NCBI RefSeq assembly: GCF_022605525.1
Contig: NZ_JAKQYJ010000001.1
Coordinates: 911,001-975,000, forward strand
DNA length: 64,000 bases
Direction of reading: 5' to 3'
Source of the DNA: Porphyrobacter sp. GA68
GTDB lineage: Bacteria > Pseudomonadota > Alphaproteobacteria > Sphingomonadales > Sphingomonadaceae
A program made the translations under genes and the position numbers. A model generated the notes under the pieces. That model worked only from the letters and a program-made list of their open reading frames with translations, was not told the origin of the DNA and searched no databases. Shown here piece by piece: positions 1-9,435 of the stretch. Every line of letters begins with the position of its first letter. Position 1 is the first letter of the stretch.

Positions 1-334
1 CGGCTTCCTCGATGCAGGGCAGGCTGAACGCGCGCGTCGCGTCGCGGATCAGCGCGAACTGCGGACGCAGATCCTCCGGCGGTTCGGGCCGATGCGCCTT
101 GTATTCGGCATAGATTTCGTTGCGGAAGCTGGTGGAATCCTTGTCGAGGATCACCGCGAGATGCGTTGGCCCCTCCGCCTTGTCGAGATCCTCTGCCAGC
201 TTCCACAACATGGTGGTGTAGCCGTAGACCGCCCCCACCGGAGTGCCTTCCGGGTTGGTCAGCGGCGGCAGGCGATGATAGGCGCGGAAGATGTAGGCAG
301 ACCCATCCACGAGATAGAGGTGCGGCTTTGGCAT
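1..334 (-). CDS. polA: DNA polymerase I, N-terminal fragment (runs off the left edge)
   Basis: The minus strand from an ATG at 334 reads MPKPHLYLVDGSAYIFRAYH and continues without a stop to base 1, giving about 111 residues. This is the start of the 5'-3' exonuclease (FEN-like) domain of Pol I: the early VDGSAYIFRA metal-binding strand, a GAVYG segment, an AVILDKDSTSFRNEIY segment and the YKAHRPEPPEDLRPQ block are all family hallmarks. Pol I removes RNA primers and fills gaps in replication and excision repair. The remainder (rest of the exonuclease, 3'-5' and polymerase domains) lies outside the window. It diverges from the small lipoprotein gene at 504. Confidence 0.93.
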   Translation of the reverse strand, partial: MPKPHLYLVDGSAYIFRAYHRLPPLTNPEGTPVGAVYGYTTMLWKLAEDLDKAEGPTHLAVILDKDSTSFRNEIYAEYKAHRPEPPEDLRPQFALIRDATRAFSLPCIEEA

Positions 335-415
335 GAAAGCCGCGTTAGCAGGCGGCGCGGCGCCCGACGAGAGGCATCTGGTTCCACCGCTCACCACATT
401 TCCGCCACACAGCTA

Positions 416-448
416 TTGATTTGCCACATTCCTGCCATTATTTATGTA
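416..448 (+). promoter_or_regulatory. Candidate sigma70 promoter for the lipoprotein at 504
   Basis: TTGATT at 416-421 and TATTTA at 439-444 are separated by 17 bases. An overlapping pair, TTGCCA at 421-426 and TATGTA at 443-448 (16-base gap), is an equally good match. The stretch is AT-rich against a GC-rich background and lies 55-90 bases before the start codon. It is a pattern match only. Confidence 0.35.
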
Positions 449-503
449 GCAGAAGCTTGGATCGGCTTCACGGCGCTGCCGTTCACAACAAGGATTATCG
501 AAC

Positions 504-785
504 ATGCGTAAGATTGCTCTCGTCGCCGCTGCCGTCGCGGCACTTGGTGTTGCAGCCTGCTCTGAAGGCACGCAGGATGCTGCCGAAACCACCACCGAAT
601 CTGCCGTTGCCGATACGGAAGCCAACCTCGACGCCGCTGGCAACACTGTTGAAGCCGGTGCCGTCGAAGCCGGGAACGCCATCGAAGGCGCCGCCACCGA
701 TACGGCCGTAGCCGCCGACAACGCTGCTGCACGCGCCGAAGCCGACCTGCAGAACGAAACCGTTACCGAAGCTCAGGCTGACTGA
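504..785 (+). CDS. Small Ala/Glu-rich lipoprotein
   Basis: This 93-residue protein has a short basic start (MRKIAL), a hydrophobic stretch and a lipobox LGVAAC with the acylated Cys near residue 19, so it should be a lipid-anchored envelope protein. The mature part is low in complexity and rich in Ala, Glu, Asp and Thr, with a repeated pattern of AG-N-x-E-A-G-A-x-E; it has no aromatic residue and is probably extended or helical. AAGGA lies about 10 bases before the ATG. A strong intrinsic terminator follows, so it is a single-gene unit. It looks like the entericidin-like or alanine-rich small lipoproteins common in alphaproteobacteria, but no specific family could be assigned. Confidence 0.75.
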   Translation: MRKIALVAAAVAALGVAACSEGTQDAAETTTESAVADTEANLDAAGNTVEAGAVEAGNAIEGAATDTAVAADNAAARAEADLQNETVTEAQAD

Positions 786-814
786 TCAGTCCTGTATCTT
801 ATGGTACGGATCGA

Positions 815-843
815 GGGCGCGGCCGGTTGGCTGCGCCCTTTTT
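815..843 (+). terminator. Intrinsic terminator after the small lipoprotein gene
   Basis: GGGCGCGGCC (815-824) and GGCTGCGCCC (829-838) form a 10-bp stem with one mismatch around a 4-base loop, followed by five T residues at 839-843. It also lies just beyond the 3' end of the convergent beta-lactamase-like gene. Confidence 0.8.
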
Positions 844-861
844 CATGCAGCTGCAAAGTGC

Positions 862-1893
862 TTAGTTGCCGCCGCTGCCCGCCTGGTCATAGGTTGCCTG
901 TGCCATCTGGCGTGCATTGTCGGGCGAGCGATAGCCATCGTACAGCGCCCGCGCAATCGCGGCGATCTTGGCCTCGCGGGCGGGCCGGGTTCCCTGGCCG
1001 GTAACATAGATCGCAACGGCGATAGCGCGGCCATCTTCCGTCTTGATGATGCCGACATCGCTGGACGTGTTGTTGAGCGACCCGGTCTTGTTCAGCACTT
1101 CGGCATTAAGGGGCATCATCCCCCGGATGCGCCGCTTGCCGGTGATAGTCCGGCTCATTGAAGCAAGCAGAAGGTCGCTGCTTTGCCGCGACAGATACTT
1201 GCCCTGATACAGACCGCGCAGGAGTTCTGCCATGGCGCGGGGAGTGGCGCTGTCGCGCAGGTCGATGTGGTTGGCCGGATTGAACTCGCCATCGTCACGC
1301 ACCAGCGTGGCAATGTCCCGGTCGATCGAGAATTCGGCAATGCCGTTGCGCCTCGCCCAGGCATTCACCGCCTGCGGCCCGCCGACCACCGCCAGCAGCG
1401 CGTCTGTCGCGGGATTGCTGGACCGGGTGATCATCATCTCGATGAGATCGATGGCGGGGTAGTACTTGCCTTGCGTGACCGGCGCGACCGGGGTGGAGAA
1501 CCGGGCCGATGCACGCGGGATCAGGAGCGGGAACTCGCTGGTCAACGACCAGCGTCCCTGCTCCACACCCTCCAAGAAAGTGGCCGCGACGGCAATCTTG
1601 CTGGTGCTGGCCATGGGGAAGCGTTGATCGGCTAGGATCCCCACCTCCTGGCCATTGGAAAGATCGATTGCCATGACCCCGATGCGGCCCTGCGACCCAT
1701 TGGCCAGGGCCGCGATCCGCTGTTCCAGCGCGGTCTGATACACCGCTTCGAACGTGCGCGGGGCCCGCGCCTGCGTGCCGAGGGTCTGATCGAACCGTGC
1801 CTCAAGCGCGGTGCCTTGCGCCTGCGCGGCCGCAGGTGTCATCCAGCCCAGCGTCACCGTCGCGAGCGCGGCGCCAATCCACTTCCCTATCAT
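862..1893 (-). CDS. Class A beta-lactamase-like serine hydrolase with altered omega loop
   Basis: A 343-residue secreted protein with a signal peptide ending near AAAQAQ (residues 22-26). Class A landmarks are visible: the nucleophile motif STSK at 96-99, SSN at 158-160 in place of SDN, and KTG at 269-271. The general base Glu166 is not found where expected. Aligning IDR (190-192) to the LDR before TEM Glu166 puts no acid there. Aligning R199 to Arg164 keeps the Arg164-Asp179 spacing (R199 to D214) but places Asp201, in DGEFN, at the Glu166 position. The protein is longer than a typical class A enzyme (about 290). It may be a beta-lactamase with altered deacylation, a penicillin-binding hydrolase or another serine hydrolase. 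No regulator of the AmpR type is adjacent. Confidence 0.8.
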   Translation of the reverse strand: MIGKWIGAALATVTLGWMTPAAAQAQGTALEARFDQTLGTQARAPRTFEAVYQTALEQRIAALANGSQGRIGVMAIDLSNGQEVGILADQRFPMASTSKIAVAATFLEGVEQGRWSLTSEFPLLIPRASARFSTPVAPVTQGKYYPAIDLIEMMITRSSNPATDALLAVVGGPQAVNAWARRNGIAEFSIDRDIATLVRDDGEFNPANHIDLRDSATPRAMAELLRGLYQGKYLSRQSSDLLLASMSRTITGKRRIRGMMPLNAEVLNKTGSLNNTSSDVGIIKTEDGRAIAVAIYVTGQGTRPAREAKIAAIARALYDGYRSPDNARQMAQATYDQAGSGGN

Positions 1894-1982
1894 GTCCCCA
1901 ACCCTATGCGACTCATGGTTGAGGAAAGGTTAACCCTCCCCGGCGCTTTGGCAAGGGCATTGGCCGCGCCGGAAGGCGCCCG

Positions 1983-2390
1983 TCAGGCGTCAGCCAGCGC
2001 TGCGGCAATCCTGTCCACCGGTTCGCCTGTCATGGTTTTGGCCACCTCTCCCCGCAACCGGCTTTTGAGTTCCGGGTGATAATGGTGACGCATTTCGCCC
2101 AGGCTCTTGGGATCGGCGATGATGATGATGTCATCCACTTCGCCGGCCTTTGCCTTGGCGTTCAGCCATTCGGCGACAGCCGCGGCATGGGCCAGTTCGT
2201 TGAGATCAGTCGCGCCGCTGCGCTGGCTGGCTGAGTCCTGCGCCCGGATGCCGGCGCTGAAGTTTGTCGCATCGAGATCCGGCGTTTCCACGCCGCCCAG
2301 CTTCGGATCAAACATCTGCCCCGAATTGCGCATGATGAGGAAGCGATTGCCGTCAACGACAGCGATGTGGGCGTTGTGTGGTACTTTCAT
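1983..2390 (-). CDS. Host attachment family protein (Host_attach / baeRF-like)
   Basis: This 135-residue cytosolic protein begins with MKVPHNAHIAVVDGNRFLIM and carries the family pattern: an early AVVDGxxFLIMRN strand, a conserved FDPKLGGVETPDL block, a central AVAEWLNAKAKAG helix, DDIIIIADPKSLGEMRHHYH and a C-terminal TGEPVDRIAAAL. It matches the family named for a protein required for attachment to host cells, now grouped with eRF1/Pelota-like bacterial folds; the biochemical role is not established. AGGAG lies about 12 bases before the ATG. It sits alone between the beta-lactamase-like gene and groEL on the same strand. Confidence 0.75.
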   Translation of the reverse strand: MKVPHNAHIAVVDGNRFLIMRNSGQMFDPKLGGVETPDLDATNFSAGIRAQDSASQRSGATDLNELAHAAAVAEWLNAKAKAGEVDDIIIIADPKSLGEMRHHYHPELKSRLRGEVAKTMTGEPVDRIAAALADA

Positions 2391-2551
2391 GTGTCTTGTT
2401 CTCCTGGTGCACGTTCTGCCACATCAATGATTGAAGGCGATGTTTGGTCCGGGGTTGCGAGACTGACGAGTTGTTTCGGCTCCGCGGGCAGGTGGTGGGC
2501 GAAGGCCCTTGTTGGCGAAGCGGTCGCGCCGGTGGAAAGTTCGGCGTGGGC

Positions 2552-2585
2552 AAAGAAAAGCCCGGCGGGATCACTCCCGCCGGGC
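2552..2585 (-). terminator. Intrinsic terminator of groESL
   Basis: Read on the minus strand, an 11-bp perfect stem (GCCCGGCGGGA at 2560-2570 pairing with 2575-2585) with a 4-base loop is followed by a TTTTCTTT tract (2552-2559). It lies about 30 bases past the groEL stop codon. Confidence 0.9.
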
Positions 2586-2617
2586 CGTTCCTTGCCTTGG
2601 TCAACGGGTGGACGGAC

Positions 2618-4309
<1,692 letters not shown>

Positions 4310-4317
4310 TCAGCGGA

Positions 4318-4605
4318 TCAGGAAATGATCCCCATGATGTCGCTTTCCTTCATGATCAGCAGTTCTTCGCCGTCGAGCTTGATCTCGGTGCCGCCCCACT
4401 TGCCGAACAGGATCCGGTCTCCGACCTTCACATCGAGCGGAATGCGATCGCCGTCCTCGTCGCGGGTGCCATCGCCAACTGCGATCACTTCGCCTTCGCT
4501 CGGCTTTTCCTTGGCGCTGTCGGGAATGATGATCCCGCCGGCGGTCTTTTCTTCGGCTTCGATGCGACGGACCAGCACGCGGTCGTGCAGCGGACGAAAT
4601 GCCAT
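4318..4605 (-). CDS. groES: Co-chaperonin GroES (Hsp10)
   Basis: 95 residues. It starts [20 protein letters not shown], contains the mobile-loop region [20 protein letters not shown] and ends with [28 protein letters not shown]. It caps the GroEL cavity. An AGAGGG ribosome-binding site lies about 8 bases upstream of the ATG. A CIRCE inverted repeat lies 38 bases before the start, pointing to HrcA control of the operon; hrcA itself is not in the window. Confidence 0.99.
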   Translation of the reverse strand: MAFRPLHDRVLVRRIEAEEKTAGGIIIPDSAKEKPSEGEVIAVGDGTRDEDGDRIPLDVKVGDRILFGKWGGTEIKLDGEELLIMKESDIMGIIS

Positions 4606-4642
4606 ATGATTTGCCCTCTTCTGACGTTAAAGATGAATGGCT

Positions 4643-4669
4643 TTGGCACTCTCCTCATGAGAGTGCCAG
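4643..4669 (-). promoter_or_regulatory. CIRCE element (HrcA operator) of groESL
   Basis: TTGGCACTC (4643-4651), nine bases, then GAGTGCCAG (4661-4669). The consensus is TTAGCACTC-N9-GAGTGCTAA, so the spacing is exact and each arm keeps the GCACTC/GAGTGC core. It sits in the groES leader, where HrcA is known to repress heat-shock transcription. Confidence 0.92.
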
Positions 4670-4747
4670 CGGCGCCGCATATGTGTAGGCGGCTTGCGCC
4701 CGTCAACAGCCTTGCGGGAAAATTTTCACCTCCGGGCGAGTGGCTGC

Positions 4748-6151
4748 TCAGGCCGGCGCAAGGCGCGCAGCCGGCAGGCTCAGCTCCAGCCGGTCCCTGC
4801 GGTGCCATCGGCGGAGCAGCAGAACCGCGGCCACGCCCAGCCCGGCGGCCAGTCCCAGCCAGACGCCGACGCCTTGCAGCGGAGTGGCAAAACCCAGCAC
4901 CAGCGCCGTGCCGATGCCCGGCACCCAGTAGGAGAAGGCGGCGATCCACATGGGGATGCGCGTGTCCTGTAACCCGCGGAGCGCCCCGGCTGCCACCGCC
5001 TGCACGCCGTCGAACAGCTGAAACGCTGCGGCGACCTTGAGGAAGGTGAGGGCGTAAGCCACCATTGCCGCGTTCTGTGCCGCCGCGGGGTCGATGTAGA
5101 TCGACAGCATCAGGACCGGGAAGAACAGGATCAGCAGGGCGGCCGCCGCCATGAATCCGCTGCTCAGGGCAATGGCCGTCCACCCGGCGCGGCCGACCCC
5201 GGCGCGATCTCGGGCGCCATAGAAGTAACCCACCCGTATCGTTGCTGCCTGCCCGATGCCGAACGGCACCTGGAAAGTCAGCGCCGCGATCTGCAGGGCG
5301 ATCGTGTGCGCCGCGAGTTGCGCCGTTCCGATCGCGCCCATCAGGAACGCCGCCGCGCCAAATATGCCCGCCTCCGCCGTGATGGTGAGGCCGATCGGCG
5401 CACCTATCCTCAAGATCTGCACCAACCGGCGCCAGTCGGGCCGCCAGAAGAAGCCGAACACGCGGTAACGGTGCAGGCGGGTGTCCAGCCGAATAGCGAT
5501 CACATAGGCGGCCAGGCTGGTCAGCGCGGTAAGCACCGTCGCCATGGCGGCGCCTTGCAGGCCCAACGCCGGCGCGCCCCAGTTGCCGAAGATAAAGGCG
5601 TAATTGGCCGCCGCATTCACCCCGATGCCGGCGGCAGTGATGGCCGTCGCCAGGATCGGGCGACCCAGCGCGCTGACGAAGTTTCGCAGGACGTTGTTCG
5701 CCAGCATCGGGATCATCGACCAGATCAGCAGGCTGTTGTAGCTTTGCGCCAGGGTGATGATTTCCGCCTGCTGCCCCGTCAGCCGCATCAGCGGGGTAAG
5801 GGCAAGGCACGCGGCCATGCCCGCAAGGCCGGTCAGCACCGCGAGCCACAGCCCCATGCGGGTAATCCGCCGGATCGGGCGCAAGGCGGGTGCGCGGGCG
5901 CCCAACTCCTCTGCAATCAGCGGCGCCACCGCCCCGGTGAGTCCGGACAGTGCCCACAGAACCAGTCCGAACACCGCCACCACGAGCGCGGACGCGGCCA
6001 GCGGCGCTTCGCCCAGCCGCGCGATGAAGATCACATCAACCGCATAGGTCAGCATCTGCAGCAGGTTCGCCGCCGCCAGCGGCCAGGCGAGCTTCAGCGT
6101 CGCGCCGAGTTCAAGGCGCCACGGCGACTTTGGGATGGCTGGCTGCTGCAT
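4748..6151 (-). CDS. MATE family multidrug/Na+ or H+ antiporter (NorM-like)
   Basis: 467 residues with about 12 hydrophobic segments in two similar halves. Family patterns are visible: the N-terminal LAWPLAAANLLQM, the VDVIFIARLGEAPLAASAL segment near residue 40, and in the second half IGAPIGLTITAEAGIF and AHTIALQIAALTFQVPFGIGQAATIRVG. MATE proteins export cationic drugs in exchange for Na+ or H+ across the inner membrane. It diverges from the PagL-like gene with about 60 bases between the start codons; no regulator lies beside it. Substrate cannot be inferred. Confidence 0.93.
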   Translation of the reverse strand: MQQPAIPKSPWRLELGATLKLAWPLAAANLLQMLTYAVDVIFIARLGEAPLAASALVVAVFGLVLWALSGLTGAVAPLIAEELGARAPALRPIRRITRMGLWLAVLTGLAGMAACLALTPLMRLTGQQAEIITLAQSYNSLLIWSMIPMLANNVLRNFVSALGRPILATAITAAGIGVNAAANYAFIFGNWGAPALGLQGAAMATVLTALTSLAAYVIAIRLDTRLHRYRVFGFFWRPDWRRLVQILRIGAPIGLTITAEAGIFGAAAFLMGAIGTAQLAAHTIALQIAALTFQVPFGIGQAATIRVGYFYGARDRAGVGRAGWTAIALSSGFMAAAALLILFFPVLMLSIYIDPAAAQNAAMVAYALTFLKVAAAFQLFDGVQAVAAGALRGLQDTRIPMWIAAFSYWVPGIGTALVLGFATPLQGVGVWLGLAAGLGVAAVLLLRRWHRRDRLELSLPAARLAPA

Positions 6152-6210
6152 GGGAGGAGCCGCGCATAGGCCTTGTGATCGGCGGCAGGAAGGGTAAATG
6201 CCTGCCCTCT

Positions 6211-6744
6211 ATGCTGCGTTTTCTGCCTTTTGTCGTCGCCCTTGCCGGATTTGTGGCGCAACCCGCCAGCGCACAGGAGGTGTATGGCGGGATCTACGCG
6301 CATGGCGTGGACACGCCGTTCACGCTGGATACGGGCGAGGGCGGCACAGCGGTTCAGCTGGGCTATCGCTTCGCCCCGGTGGAGCTGCCCCTGATCGGGG
6401 GGCCGGAACCCTATGTCTTTGCTTCCGTCAATCTGGACGGCGACACCAGTTTTGCCGGTGCGGGCCTCAGCTGGAAGGCGCAGATCGGCCCTGTTTACCT
6501 GCGTCCGGGACTGGGCCTCGTGATCCACAACGCGCCCTCGCTCCGGGTCAATTCCGCCACCAACGAGCGGACGGACCTTGGCAGCCGTATCCTGTTCGAG
6601 CCGGAAATCGCTCTTGGCATACAGGCGACCCCGCGATTGTCGGTGGAAGCGAGCTGGGTCCACATCAGCAATGCGCGGCTGTTCAACCGGGCGCAGAACC
6701 CGGGCATCGACACGATCGGCCTGCGGCTCAACTGGCGGATGTGA
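6211..6744 (+). CDS. PagL-like acyloxyacyl hydrolase (lipid A 3-O-deacylase)
   Basis: The ATG at 6211 gives a 177-residue protein starting with a clean signal peptide (MLRFLPFVVALAGF, cleavage near PASAQ); an earlier in-frame start would add 27 non-signal-like residues. The rest is a small beta-barrel with alternating hydrophobic strands. WVHISNARLFN near residue 145 matches the PagL His-x-Ser catalytic pair in an HxSNA motif, followed by NPGIDTIGLRLNWRM as the last outer-membrane strand. PagL removes the 3-O acyl chain of lipid A. The stop TGA overlaps a possible GTG start of the next gene, so the two are probably co-transcribed. Confidence 0.75.
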   Translation: MLRFLPFVVALAGFVAQPASAQEVYGGIYAHGVDTPFTLDTGEGGTAVQLGYRFAPVELPLIGGPEPYVFASVNLDGDTSFAGAGLSWKAQIGPVYLRPGLGLVIHNAPSLRVNSATNERTDLGSRILFEPEIALGIQATPRLSVEASWVHISNARLFNRAQNPGIDTIGLRLNWRM

Positions 6745-6749
6745 ACGCA

Positions 6750-7619
6750 ATGGCCACTGTCGCCATCGAACACATCACCCGTTACCGCTACGACCAGCCG
6801 GTCACGCTTGGCGAACACCGCATGCTGATGCGGCCGCGGGAAAGCTATGACCAGCGTTTGGTGGAAGCGGATCTCCGGATCGTGCCGGAACCCGCATCGC
6901 TGCGCTGGATTCAGGATGCGTTCGGCAATGCCGTCGCCATCGCCGATTTCAACGGCCAGACTGACCTGCTTGAAGTGCGCGCCACTGCCACGGTGGAACA
7001 CCGGCCAATGTGCCGCGCGGACGTCCGGATCGAAGATTATGCGCGTGCCTGGCCCTTCACCTACTCGGCCGAGGATCTGCCCGACCTTGCCCGTTCCATC
7101 GAGCGCCAGCACGCCGACCCGCGCCGGGTGGTTGACCGGTGGGCGGCAAAGTTCCTGTCCAGTGATGGCAGGACCGATACGCTCGACCTGCTGACGGCGA
7201 TGACGGAAGCAATCCAGAGCGACTTTGACTATCAGGCGCGCGAGGAGGAGGGGACCCAAACACCGCTTGAGACGCTGGAACGGGAGGCCGGCACCTGCCG
7301 CGACTACGCCGTGCTGATGATGGCGGCGGTGCGGTCGCTCGGCTTTGCTGCGCGGTTCGTCTCCGGCTATCTCTACGAGACGGGTGACGGGCCAACCCGG
7401 GTCGGCGGCCATAGCACCCATGCCTGGGTTCGTGTGTTCCTGCCGGGATCGGGCTGGGTGGAGTTCGATCCGACCAACGGCATAACCGGCAATGATGGTC
7501 TGATCCGCACCGCAATCGCGCGCGACCCGTTACATGCCAAGCCGATGACCGGGTCCCTTACCGGACCTGGCGGCAACGGTGTCGAGATGGAAGTGGACGT
7601 ACGAATCAAGCGGGTCTGA
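6750..7619 (+). CDS. Transglutaminase-like cysteine protease/amidase
   Basis: A 289-residue cytosolic protein. The N-terminal part (ITRYRYDQPVTLGEHRMLMRPR) is the bacterial transglutaminase N-terminal domain, followed by the core with the Cys-His-Asp triad: Cys in EAGTCRDYAVLM (near 188), His in GGHSTHAWVRVFLP (near 232) and Asp in WVEFDPTNG (near 252). Such proteins act as peptidases or amidases; the substrate is unknown. A GTG at 6741, three codons upstream and overlapping the PagL stop, is an alternative start. A strong terminator for the convergent rplJL lies beyond its stop. Confidence 0.88.
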   Translation: MATVAIEHITRYRYDQPVTLGEHRMLMRPRESYDQRLVEADLRIVPEPASLRWIQDAFGNAVAIADFNGQTDLLEVRATATVEHRPMCRADVRIEDYARAWPFTYSAEDLPDLARSIERQHADPRRVVDRWAAKFLSSDGRTDTLDLLTAMTEAIQSDFDYQAREEEGTQTPLETLEREAGTCRDYAVLMMAAVRSLGFAARFVSGYLYETGDGPTRVGGHSTHAWVRVFLPGSGWVEFDPTNGITGNDGLIRTAIARDPLHAKPMTGSLTGPGGNGVEMEVDVRIKRV

Positions 7620-7698
7620 ACGCGGGGCGGATCGCCACGCCCGCGCCTCTCTTCCCTTCAGTGTCTTCATCGGGGCGTAGTTCGCCCCGCCGCCCACG

Positions 7699-7727
7699 AA
7701 AAACGGCGGCACCGCAGGGTGCCGCCG
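7699..7727 (-). terminator. Intrinsic terminator of rplJL
   Basis: On the minus strand a 9-bp perfect stem (GGCGGCACC, bases 7705-7713 and 7718-7726) with a 4-base loop is followed by five T residues. It lies about 30 bases after the rplL stop, consistent with the end of the transcript. Confidence 0.9.
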
Positions 7728-7754
7728 CTCTCGTTTCTACCAAAGGTGTTGAGC

Positions 7755-8135
7755 TTACTTCAGCTCGACAGTGCCGCCGGCTTCTTCGATCTTCTTCTTG
7801 ATCTCTTCAGCTTCGGCCTTGCTCACGCCTTCCTTGATCGGCTTGGGCGCGCCTTCGACGAGGCCCTTGGCTTCGGCGAGGCCGAGGCCGGTGATGCCGC
7901 GGACTTCCTTGATCACCTGGATCTTCTTGCCGCCGTCGCCGGTCAGGATGACGTCGAATTCGGTCTGCTCTTCGGCGGCTGCGCCGGCGTCACCGCCGCC
8001 AGCGGCCGGACCGGCCACTGCAACCGCGGCTGCGGCGGACACGCCCCACTCTTCTTCCAGCGCCTTCGCCAGCTCGGCCGCTTCGAGAACGGTCAGCTTG
8101 GAGAGTTCTTCCACCAGGGTCTTGATATCAGCCAT
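7755..8135 (-). CDS. rplL: 50S ribosomal protein L7/L12
   Basis: 126 residues. The N-terminal dimerisation helix ([22 protein letters not shown]), Ala/Gly-rich hinge (about residues 33-55) and globular factor-binding domain ([20 protein letters not shown], then [22 protein letters not shown]) are complete. L7/L12 forms the ribosomal stalk that recruits GTPase factors. It follows rplJ after 83 bases and ends at a strong terminator, so transcription stops here and does not continue into rpoB, which lies on the other strand. Confidence 0.99.
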   Translation of the reverse strand: MADIKTLVEELSKLTVLEAAELAKALEEEWGVSAAAAVAVAGPAAGGGDAGAAAEEQTEFDVILTGDGGKKIQVIKEVRGITGLGLAEAKGLVEGAPKPIKEGVSKAEAEEIKKKIEEAGGTVELK

Positions 8136-8218
8136 TTTCGTATTCCTTCGCTTGGGTTCGTAATCAGGAGGCGGTGTTCAGCCAGCCTCATGCCGTGAGT
8201 TGATGCGCCGACCGGATG

Positions 8219-8740
8219 TCAGGCGGCGTCCTTGTTGCCGTAGGCGGCAAACACGCGCGCCAGCTTGGCGGCGGGTTCGTTGACCACGCGGGCGATCTTG
8301 GTCGCAGGCGCGTTGATGAGGCCAACGAGCGTACCGCGCAGCTGATCGAGCGAGGGCAGCGAGGCGAGTGCCTTGATCCCTGCCTCGTCCAGCAGCTGAC
8401 CACCCATCGACCCGCCAACGATTTCCAGCCGGTCGTTGGTCTTGGCAAAATCCACCGTTGCCTTCGCCGCGGCGACCGGGTCGGTCGAGTAGGCAAGCGC
8501 GGTGGGGCCGGAGAGGTATTCCTCCAGTCCCTTGTACGGCGACTCTTCCAGCGCGATCTTGGTCAGGGTATTCTTGGCGACCTTGTACGAGGCACCGGCT
8601 TCCCGCATCTTCGTGCGCAGATCCGTCGACTGGGCGACGGACAGGCCGAGATTGCGGGTGACAACCACCACGCCCACCTCGTTGAAGATCGCGTTGAGCT
8701 GGGCGACCGCTTCGGATTTCTGGGTCCGATCCAATGCCAT
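8219..8740 (-). CDS. rplJ: 50S ribosomal protein L10
   Basis: 173 residues, usual length. It starts MALDRTQKSEAVAQLNAIF and has the RNA-binding N-terminal domain with LRTKMREAGASYKVAKNTLTKIAL, and a C-terminal helix that anchors L7/L12 dimers. TGAAGGAGT just before the ATG is a strong ribosome-binding site. rplK and rplA, its usual upstream neighbours, are absent; a terminator and an unrelated lipoprotein gene lie upstream instead. Confidence 0.99.
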   Translation of the reverse strand: MALDRTQKSEAVAQLNAIFNEVGVVVVTRNLGLSVAQSTDLRTKMREAGASYKVAKNTLTKIALEESPYKGLEEYLSGPTALAYSTDPVAAAKATVDFAKTNDRLEIVGGSMGGQLLDEAGIKALASLPSLDQLRGTLVGLINAPATKIARVVNEPAAKLARVFAAYGNKDAA

Positions 8741-8976
8741 ACTCCTTCATTGTGGCCACGCGCCTTACGGTCGCGCAGCCGGCTGCGTTGAACGGCAACC
8801 GCCAGATAGCGGGCACCGTGTCGAAGTCCGTTGAAGGGGAAGGAGTGCGTGACGGCACGCAGGAAAGGTGGGCGCCAAAGCGGCGCGCACTCTTTTGCAA
8901 ACTCTTGTCCCCGCCTAGGCTGGAAAATTAAGCCACCTTGCGAGCGGCACCAGCTGTCTCGGACGGAACCGGCAAG
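8741..8976 (-). promoter_or_regulatory. Leader and probable promoter region of rplJL
   Basis: About 235 bases between the upstream terminator and rplJ hold no gene. On the minus strand it can form small hairpins (for example GCGTG/CACGC with a CCGT loop near 8845-8860, and CGCAGCCGGCTGCG near 8774-8790). In many bacteria the rplJL leader binds the L10-L12 complex for autoregulation. Position fits, but the conserved kink-turn was not identified, and no convincing promoter hexamers were found. Confidence 0.3.
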
Positions 8977-8977
8977 C

Positions 8978-9007
8978 AAAAAGGCCCGCCGGTGAGGGCG
9001 GGCCTTT
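8978..9007 (-). terminator. Intrinsic terminator after the Thr-rich lipoprotein gene
   Basis: GGCCCGCC (8983-8990) pairs with GGCGGGCC (8997-9004), loop of six. On the minus strand it is followed by five T residues (8978-8982), and on the plus strand by only three. It insulates rplJL from the upstream lipoprotein gene. Confidence 0.88.
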
Positions 9008-9054
9008 AAAAGGTTGCCAACCGGAGTCAAGCCCCGGTGGTCACCGCAGCCAGA

Positions 9055-9324
9055 TTACTGGGCGGGAGCAACCGTTTCTTCGGTGGTCGTGGTCGTCGTG
9101 GCGGTCGTGCCGGTCGCCATCGGCTCAACCGTGGTCGCACCAGGCGTCATCGCCGGATCGGTGGCGGTCGGGGCCGGAGCCAGCGCCGGGTCGGTGACGA
9201 CCGGGTCGGTGGTGGTGGTAGTCGTGGTCATCGCCGGATCGGTGGCGGTTTCGTCGGTGGTGTTGCCACCGCAAGCAGCCAGAACCATCGTCAGCGGCAG
9301 AGCAACAAGAGCAATCTTCTTCAT
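9055..9324 (-). CDS. Small Thr/Pro-rich lipoprotein with TDPAMT-type repeats
   Basis: 89 residues. The signal region MKKIALVALPLTMVLAAC carries a lipobox (VLAAC, Cys at 18). The mature part is almost wholly low-complexity Thr, Ala, Pro and Asp, with ATDPAMT occurring twice, related TDPVVTDPA copies and two Thr runs of six to seven. No fold can be predicted; it is probably an extended surface or periplasmic spacer. The lipobox arrangement resembles the lipoprotein at 504, but the mature regions differ. It is monocistronic, ending in a strong terminator. Length of the repeats could vary between strains. Confidence 0.75.
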   Translation of the reverse strand: MKKIALVALPLTMVLAACGGNTTDETATDPAMTTTTTTTDPVVTDPALAPAPTATDPAMTPGATTVEPMATGTTATTTTTTEETVAPAQ

Positions 9325-9435
9325 AAAACGATCCTTCTAAAGTGCGCCATTAAATCGCCACATTTCATTAGGCTTGCGGAAAGGTTCGCGCAAGGGGGGA
9401 AATGCGAGCTGCGATGCGGTGGCTGTCCGTGCCGA

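Noticed and set aside
4485..5957. 490-codon open frame overlapping the MATE gene in another frame of the same strand
   Set aside because: It is Arg/Gly/Pro-rich, runs into groES and has no membrane pattern, while the MATE frame shows 12 helices.
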